Below, one piece after another: positions 58,754 to 64,000 of a stretch of DNA of 64,000 nucleotides; position 1 is the stretch's first letter, and every line of letters starts with the position of its first letter. The notes below the pieces were generated by a model. That model searched no databases, was not told the origin of the DNA, and saw only the letters and a list, made by a program, of their open reading frames with translations. The translations under genes were made by a program, and so were the position numbers. This DNA is from Diphasiastrum complanatum. Its lineage: Eukaryota; Streptophyta; Lycopodiopsida; Lycopodiales; Lycopodiaceae. Location of the stretch: positions 47,779,594-47,843,593 of the forward strand of contig CM055111.1 of the NCBI GenBank assembly GCA_029204225.1, given 5' to 3'.

Positions 58754-58766
58754 GTCTACAGCTATG
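58754..58766. repeat. TSD of SINE, left
   Basis: GTCTACAGCTATG is repeated exactly at 58851-58863. Confidence 0.92.
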
Positions 58767-58850
58767 CTTCTTGGTTTCCAAGGGGAGGCTCGAACCTGAG
58801 ACCAAAGAAACTTTGGATGTCAAGCTAACCAACTAAGACAACCCCGTTGG
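58767..58850 (-). mobile_element. Short tRNA-derived SINE inserted in the kinase
   Basis: 84 bases. On the minus strand TCTTAGTTGGTTAGC resembles a pol III A box and GGTTCGAGCCTCC fits the B box (GGTTCNANNCC). Flanked by a perfect 13-bp duplication. Removing it restores ADVYSYGMTLFEIISGRK, the normal kinase reading. Confidence 0.85.
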
Positions 58851-58863
58851 GTCTACAGCTATG
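58851..58863. repeat. TSD of SINE, right
   Basis: Partner of 58754-58766. Confidence 0.92.
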
Positions 58864-59103
58864 GCATGACTCTCTTTGAGATCATAAGTGGACGAAAAAA
58901 TATGGATACGAATTCTAGCGTGGACAATTGGTATTTCCCACTCCGGGCATGCCAAATTAAAAAGCTCGGCTAGGAGAATTCTCTTCACTGGCAGACATAA
59001 AACTACGTGGGAATTTCAATGAACAACAGCTGGTCAGTTTTGGTTGCCATCTGGTGCATACAAGACGAAGAAATCAACAGGCCTGCCATGGCAAGGGTAT
59101 CGC

Positions 59104-59329
59104 AGATGCTTGAAGGCACTTTTGAGGTCGTTGATCCACCGTTCCCAAGCTCTCTGAAGCTTTTGGTGGTAGGGAGCAACAATTCTGGGTCAGATGTTTC
59201 GTAACCATATATCTATAGATGCTTGAAGGCACTTTTGAGGTCGTTGATCCACCGTTCCCAGGCTCTCTGAAGCTTTTGGAGGTAGGGAGCAACAATTCTG
59301 GGTCTGATGTTTCCTAACCATATATCTAT
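59104..59329. repeat. 113-bp tandem duplication of the kinase 3' end
   Basis: Unit 59104-59216 is repeated at 59217-59329 with a few base changes (for example TTTGGTGGTAGG vs TTTGGAGGTAGG). It covers the last coding residues, the stop and a short UTR. Confidence 0.92.
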
Positions 59330-59884
59330 CCAACGACAAGAGGAATGGACCACACACAAAAGATCAACCGATCGTCTGTGATGCATCTGACATGCAAAAT
59401 CATCTCCTTATCCAGAACATATACTACACTAGGAGGAAATAGCCTATTAAGACACACGCAATTATTTCCATAGTTGCAGTTCATACGAATACAGATCATT
59501 ACATTTTGGAGTGTCATACACTAATACTATAGTCTATCTAATGAGACGAGAATATATGATGATCTAAAAAGAATGTAATAAGTCCATAGTATTATGATCA
59601 TTGAATAGACTTTTAATATTTGACTTAGTAATGAAAGGAGTACAAAACTGAGATACTAGCATGCCCACATAAGAGCTAGGAATTACAGCTATGAGTCTAT
59701 TTGAGCAATGTGTCATTATACTATAATATGTGTCTACATAGTCTCCCTCCTGATTCTTACTTTAGGTCTTAATCTATTTTTCTATTGTATCTTCTATCTA
59801 GTCTTTTACCTTGTTGATAAGGAACTAATCTGTAATTATTTGTAGTCTCTCATTATTGTAACTAGCTGAACTATTTTGCTAATG
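59330..59884. other. Non-coding, no feature recognised
   Basis: AT-rich sequence downstream of the kinase. No open frame or terminal motif stands out. Confidence 0.4.
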
Positions 59885-59945
59885 CGTCTTGATTCTCAAA
59901 GGGAGTCTTGAACTTGGGACCAAAGAAACTTTGATGTAGTTGAAT
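59885..59945 (-). mobile_element. Diverged second copy of the same SINE, partial
   Basis: The minus strand has CATCAAAGTTTCTTTGGTC, then CCAAGTTCAAGACTCCC, aligning with the B-box half of the SINE at 58767-58850. The A-box half is not clear. Confidence 0.6.
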
Positions 59946-60456
59946 ATATGTTACCACATTCTTTATGCGCAGTGGGCTAGTGCCACCTGTTCTGCCCTCA
60001 TTTTCTATACAACATAACTATGATGCAAATAGCACAACTTGAGATAGATTGGGACTATACAAAGTCTAGTCCAGATATCTATTAATTTGAGACTAATGAT
60101 TTTTGGTTTGAGAAAACATATTTAAAGTCATGTAAATGTTATTCTCTTCTTGAATGAAGGGGATCCTTTTCAAATCTCTTTTCAATAAGTTGGCTCCCGA
60201 ACTCCATATCCTTGTCATCCATAATTAGATTGGTCACACCAAATGTCATTCCCTTTTGACAATGTTCTTAACATGCGGACTACCATTCACTATTTTCTTT
60301 ATTATATTGCTCATATTTTGTTAGTAAAAGTGATCTTATTAATGTTGTTGATAGTCTAGATCATACTTTTGAATGTTATATCAAAGGCTTTGGAACCTTG
60401 CCCTAGTATTTCTTGAACCCGACCTGTGCAATATGTAGCACTACATACTCCTAGAT
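59946..60456. other. Non-coding, possibly degraded LINE sequence toward its right end
   Basis: No intact frame. The right part may continue the LINE reading frame upstream, but stops make this uncertain. Confidence 0.35.
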
Positions 60457-60640
60457 ACATTTTGTAGGTGGAGGTGGTGTTTCCAAATCTTTTCATGTAC
60501 TATGTGGTGTCAGACAAGGTTGCCCCCCCTTATCATTGCTATTTGCACTTGCCACTATACCCTTGTTGTACCATTTTGACAATCTTATTACCCATACAAC
60601 TTCCCTCTTGTGTGGTGTTGGATTTATCTTCTCTACTCTC
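60457..60640 (+). pseudogene. LINE (non-LTR) reverse-transcriptase fragment
   Basis: The translation reads GGGVSKSFHVLCGVRQGCPP then LSLLFALATIPLLYHFDNLI, matching the conserved GxRQGCPLSPLLF box of plant LINE RT. Nothing of the endonuclease or the YADD box is seen. Repeat R1 starts around its right edge. Confidence 0.75.
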
Positions 60641-61500
60641 CTAAATCCTATGTTAATCTGCCTCCATTCATGCTGCTGTATTTTTACTTATGTTGTCGCA
60701 CAGTCTGCATAAATACAAGTAAATTTGAATATGCAAAAAATGCGAAAAATGCGACACTGCATTTTTACACGCAATTTATGACAGGCGAAAAATGCGACAC
60801 TACCCTACAAATGCCGACGGCACCCTTATAGAAAGGCGAAGGTACCTTACAAATGATTTTCTAAGGCATTGGACAGGGTGTCGCAATTTTTGCATTTTTA
60901 TCAGTGTCAATTTTAGCGAAGCCCGGCGTCGCGGCCTCCTCACGCTCGTTCTATGCACTGTGCAATCAGATTTGACAACAACAGCAGCCACCCACGATCT
61001 TCCATAGACAACACAACCACTTTTGTACCTTCTTCATCTGCACACCTGTAAAACTTATGTATATATATTACATACCATCTGAGTTTTCAAACAACAGAAT
61101 ACAGAAGACAGAACGAAGCATCATTTGTAATTCAGAGACATACATTGTAGATGCCCTCGCGCATTGATTCTTTCTTTCAGATAGATTGTCAATAACAGGT
61201 TCATAACCTTTATAGATTGTGATTAGCTTTGTGAAGAACGCGGTTACGCCTGCTATTGTTCTTGTATATTTCGTTATACTTAATCTGATTACAGCTCTAT
61301 TTGATTTTGCATTCAAATTTGTGTCAATACTGCAATGCTTTTCTACGTTCTGTCTGGCTATCTAATTGTTTAGTCTGGTTGTCTGCTCTTCACGACTAAT
61401 TATCTGTCTAGCTCTTTGCGACTAATTTTTTGTCTAGCTCTTCGCGACTAATTATTTGTCTAGCTGTTCGTGACAAATTATTTGTCTGATGTTTTGATGT
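60606..61500 (-). repeat. Dispersed repeat R1, copy 2
   Basis: Reverse-complement partner of 12219-13060, with the same blocks in order. At its right end is a 26-bp tandem array that copy 1 has only once. Confidence 0.65.
61393..61488. repeat. 26-bp tandem repeat, about 3.7 units
   Basis: Unit CGACTAATTATTTGTCTAGC plus TCTTCG, starting at 61393, 61419, 61445 and 61471. Confidence 0.85.
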
Positions 61501-61665
61501 TTAATGTTTGGCTACGTAATCACTGTACTACTAACGATTTCAAAGTTAGTTACTATCCAATCGAACGTGATTTCTATCACTATTTGAAAAATAAAATGTT
61601 TCTGTTACCAAAGCTCTGCTAGCTCTCAACTCCCAATTTGACGAAAAGACACGAAAGAAAAATAT

Positions 61666-63155
61666 TTGCGAACAGCACGAACAACAGGAGAAAGTCAAAC
61701 GATGCGAAGCGACACGAAACTCTTCGCGACACGAAACCCTTCGCGCTCCAAAGGACCAAGAAGATCAAACAAGTATCATGAAGTACAACTATCTAGCAGA
61801 CCACATAAAGACAAGAGCATTGCATTACCAGAGGGATCTCCTAGAAGATCAACAAGAGAACGAAGAGTGCCAGCAAGATTTGTGCCAAGCAGCTCAGCTT
61901 CTACATCAGAAGAGTTTTGTGGATTCAGTGGAGAACCACAAACATTCGAAGAAGCAATTAAATGTCCAGACAAAGACAAATGGATCCAAGTCATGAATGA
62001 GGAGATGGAATCCATGAAGAAGAATGAGGTATGGACATTGCAGCCATTACCAGATAAGCAAAAGACTATACAATGCAAGTGGGTTTACAAGCTGAAGTAT
62101 GGACCGAATGGAAATATTTCAAAGTATAAAGCCAAACTTGTAGTGAAGGGTTTATCTCAGAGATATGGTATCGACTATGCTAAGACCTTCTCTCTTGTGG
62201 TGAAACATTTGTCCCTACGCCTACTATTTGCATATGCAGTCGTTTATGATCTCAGGATTCACATTGTGGACGAAAAGACAACATTCTTACATGGTGACCT
62301 AGACAAAGAAGTCTACATGGATCAACTTTCACTCTATATTTTGAACTCACTTCCTACTTATGCATGCAGAATACACAAGAGTATCTACGGTCTGAAGCAA
62401 TTAGCGTGACAATGGTATAAGAAGAAAGATCAAGCCCTGAAATCCTTAGGATTCAAGGCACTGATAGCTGATTCCAATATTTATGTAAGAATTACAGATG
62501 GAAAGATCGTAATTGCAAAAGTGAAGAACTTTGCAAAAGTGAAGAACTTATTGTTGAGGTGAAGTACGACATCTCGAAATATTTCGAGATTGCAGACCTA
62601 GGAGAAGCTAGATGTTATCTTGGCTTACAGATTGACAAAGACTATGAGGAAGGGAAATTGTACCTTCATCAGTCTAGATATACCCAGAAGATCTTAGAAG
62701 ATTTCGGGATGATGAATTACAAAAGAGCAAATACTCCAATGCTTACAAGAACAATCTTGACAAATAAAGATTGCTCGAAGACTGAAGAAGATAAGAAAAT
62801 TGATGGAGCATACACCATACAGGAAGCTGATCGGATCACTAATGTGTCTTGTAGATAACACACACCCTGACATTGCTTATGCCGTGTTCAGGATGAGCCA
62901 ATTCAGTACAAATCCAGGCTCGACTCATTGGAAGATCGCGAAACGAATCTTGCAATATCTTCAATTAACGAAGGATTTTGGATTGTGTTATTCTCGTGAT
63001 GCAGGGTTCCAGATGCTTTCATATAGTGATAGTTGGGCATCTCTCAAGGGACAACTGCAAAAGTGTCTCAGGAGGATGTACCATTTCATCAGGAGTAGCA
63101 ATTCTCTGGGTCAGCAAAAAACAGACCATCGTGGCTCAGTCATCCTGTGAAACCA
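61666..63155 (+). pseudogene. Copia family C4 reverse transcriptase and RNase H
   Basis: The open frame 61666-62409 runs from a linker (RRSTRERRVPARFVPSS) into RT (FEEAIKCPDKDKWIQVMNEE, CKWVYKLKYGPNGNISKYKA, IHIVDEKTTFLHGDLDKEVY, KSIYGLKQ). A stop at 62407 and a deletion remove the YVDD box. 62559-62858 gives DLGEARCYLGLQIDKDYEEG. 62800-63150 gives HTPYRKLIGSLMCLVDNTHP and THWKIAKRILQYLQLTKDFG (RNase H), with a slip near 63040. Confidence 0.85.
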
Positions 63156-63520
63156 TTTAGATCAAGCCATCAATATACTGCTAGAGGATTGTTAGATGTT
63201 GTGCATACAAACATTTGTGGCCTGATGAAAAATCCTTCTCTGAAGGATGTAAAGTATTTCATAACTTTTATTGATGAATTCTCCAGAAAAGGACTATGGT
63301 GTATTTTATCAAGTTGAAATCAGAAGCTTTCAATTGCTTCAGAATCTTCAAGGAGTGTGTAGAAAAAGAGACTGGAAGGACGATCAAGGCCCTGAGTTTG
63401 ACAATGGTGGAGAGTACATCTCTACTAAATTTAAGGAGTACTGCCAGAGCCAGGCATTGAGAATACAAGTTTTTTCATCTGGTCCAAATACTGAATCAAA
63501 TAGCCATGATCGAAAACTTA
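63156..63520 (+). pseudogene. Copia C4 integrase fragment, downstream of RNase H
   Basis: Frames read across shifts give HQYTARGLLDVVHTNICG, SLKDVKYFITFIDEFSRK (core, first Asp replaced by Asn), ECVEKETGRTIKAL, then EFDNGGEYISTKFKEYCQSQ (second Asp region). In copia elements integrase precedes RT, so the order here is rearranged. Confidence 0.75.
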
Positions 63521-64000
63521 GTGGAATCTTCCCCTCCTTGACTACAACCCATGAACTCCAAGAGAAAGTTTTGCCCCTCTCCTAGAGCGTATAAATTTAA
63601 TGAATTTTGTGCATGGAATCCATTACTCTCTTGCCCCTCTCAACTTACTTAAAGCTAAATGCATGGCTCACACCCCTATCACATCGATCCTCCATGAGAT
63701 CTCTTGCCCCAACCACATTTCAATTGAATATGTCTAGAGTGCTTAGGATGAGTCAAACACTACGGGAATCTTTTGGTACAATTGTGGGTCGAGGATTCGT
63801 AGACACAAAAGTAATAGCAAGCACCATGATCAAGCATAACTCATGACAGTTGCGAGACTTTCATCGACAACAGTGAAAGAAACATTTCGAATTTGTAGTT
63901 TACTGCATTCAAAGTTGAACTGGAGATGTGGCTGACCTCTTAGTCAGTCTTTTGATTGAAGTGTACTTCACGTATTCTCACTACATGCGATGCATATACA
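63521..64000 (+). other. Degraded copia tail at window edge
   Basis: 63820-63960 reads, with stops, like the end of a copia RNase H (ASTMIKHNS; FEFVVYCIQS; TGDVADLLVSLL, compare the DVADLLTK motif). 63590-63820 shows no clear domain. The element may continue outside the window. Confidence 0.45.

Larger units (their letters stand above)
56687..59204 (+). pseudogene. G-type lectin S-receptor-like serine/threonine kinase, broken
   Basis: Plants use this family as plasma-membrane receptors. Order: signal peptide (ALYLLQLLLIM, residues 15-35); B-lectin domain (NGSFALGFFPLARDRNYLGV, IWVANRHKP, WQGFDHPTDTWMPGMK); S-locus region; EGF-like CGQNGICNSDSIPLCSC. After a frame change near 57680 come PAN (WCEASCTIDCACLGFSF) and a membrane span (VAFGFALMITIGFLIWKFFW). 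The kinase has [25 protein letters not shown] and GTRGYLAPEW. The HCDIK loop (near 58575) is in another frame because of two compensating indels. A SINE splits ADVYSYG. Further stops follow before the end piece NRPAMARVSQMLEGTFEVVD. No introns, as usual for the family. It is the only host-type gene here. Confidence 0.9.

Noticed and set aside
61600-61630. A primer-site-like GCTAGCAGAGC on the minus strand, as the start of a copia element reading left
   Set aside because: Several mismatches, no LTR beside it, and copia coding sequence lies on the other strand immediately to the right.

Overview
The window looks like nuclear DNA of a land plant with a large, transposon-packed genome. Reasons: Ty1/copia elements primed by initiator tRNA-Met, Ty3/gypsy elements primed by tRNA-Asp, a G-type lectin receptor-like kinase, a tRNA-derived SINE, and GT-AG introns. 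Nothing seen fixes the clade (fern, lycophyte, gymnosperm or angiosperm). There are no prokaryotic features. Almost everything identified is mobile, and the only host-type gene is a broken kinase. Boundaries were set by eye from terminal motifs, target-site duplications (TSDs) and continuity of reading frames.

Layout. 1-2046: 3' end of a gypsy element (family G1, + strand). 2101-3000: remnant of a coding family that recurs inside element X. 3390-10446: copia family C2 copy A (- strand), whose LTR is split by a complete copia C1 copy (4544-10327, TSD GAGAA). 12219-13060: a repeat found inverted at 60606-61500. 14163-29290: copia C2 copy B (+), interrupted by gypsy family G2 (15015-28321, -), which is itself interrupted by element X (15992-23302, TSD TAAT). 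29291-31140: unassigned. 31968-55276: a three-level nest made of copia C3 (TSD CATTG), containing gypsy G1 (34373-54520, TSD GCTAT), containing copia C1 copy B (46938-52662, TSD GATAT). 56687-59204: lectin receptor kinase pseudogene carrying a SINE (13-bp TSD). 60457-60640: LINE reverse-transcriptase fragment. 61666-64000: rearranged copia C4.

The most unusual part is element X. It is about 7.3 kb, with imperfect inverted termini, a 4-bp TSD, and four intron-bearing genes laid out A(+) B(-) C(+) D(-). Gene C joins a histone H3 fold to a Ulp1/C48-type cysteine protease fold in one reading frame, and its exon phases agree at every junction. Genes A, B and D match nothing I recognise. All four carry stops, frameshifts or mutated splice sites, so this copy looks dead. 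B and C diverge from a shared region full of ACGT-core (G-box-like) motifs. I do not know of a described plant element with this gene set.

Secondary points: copia C3 has LTR ends that are not TG/CA; G1 carries two tandem integrase segments; both gypsy families have an extra ORF between pol and the 3' LTR; and the two C1 copies carry different internal deletions.
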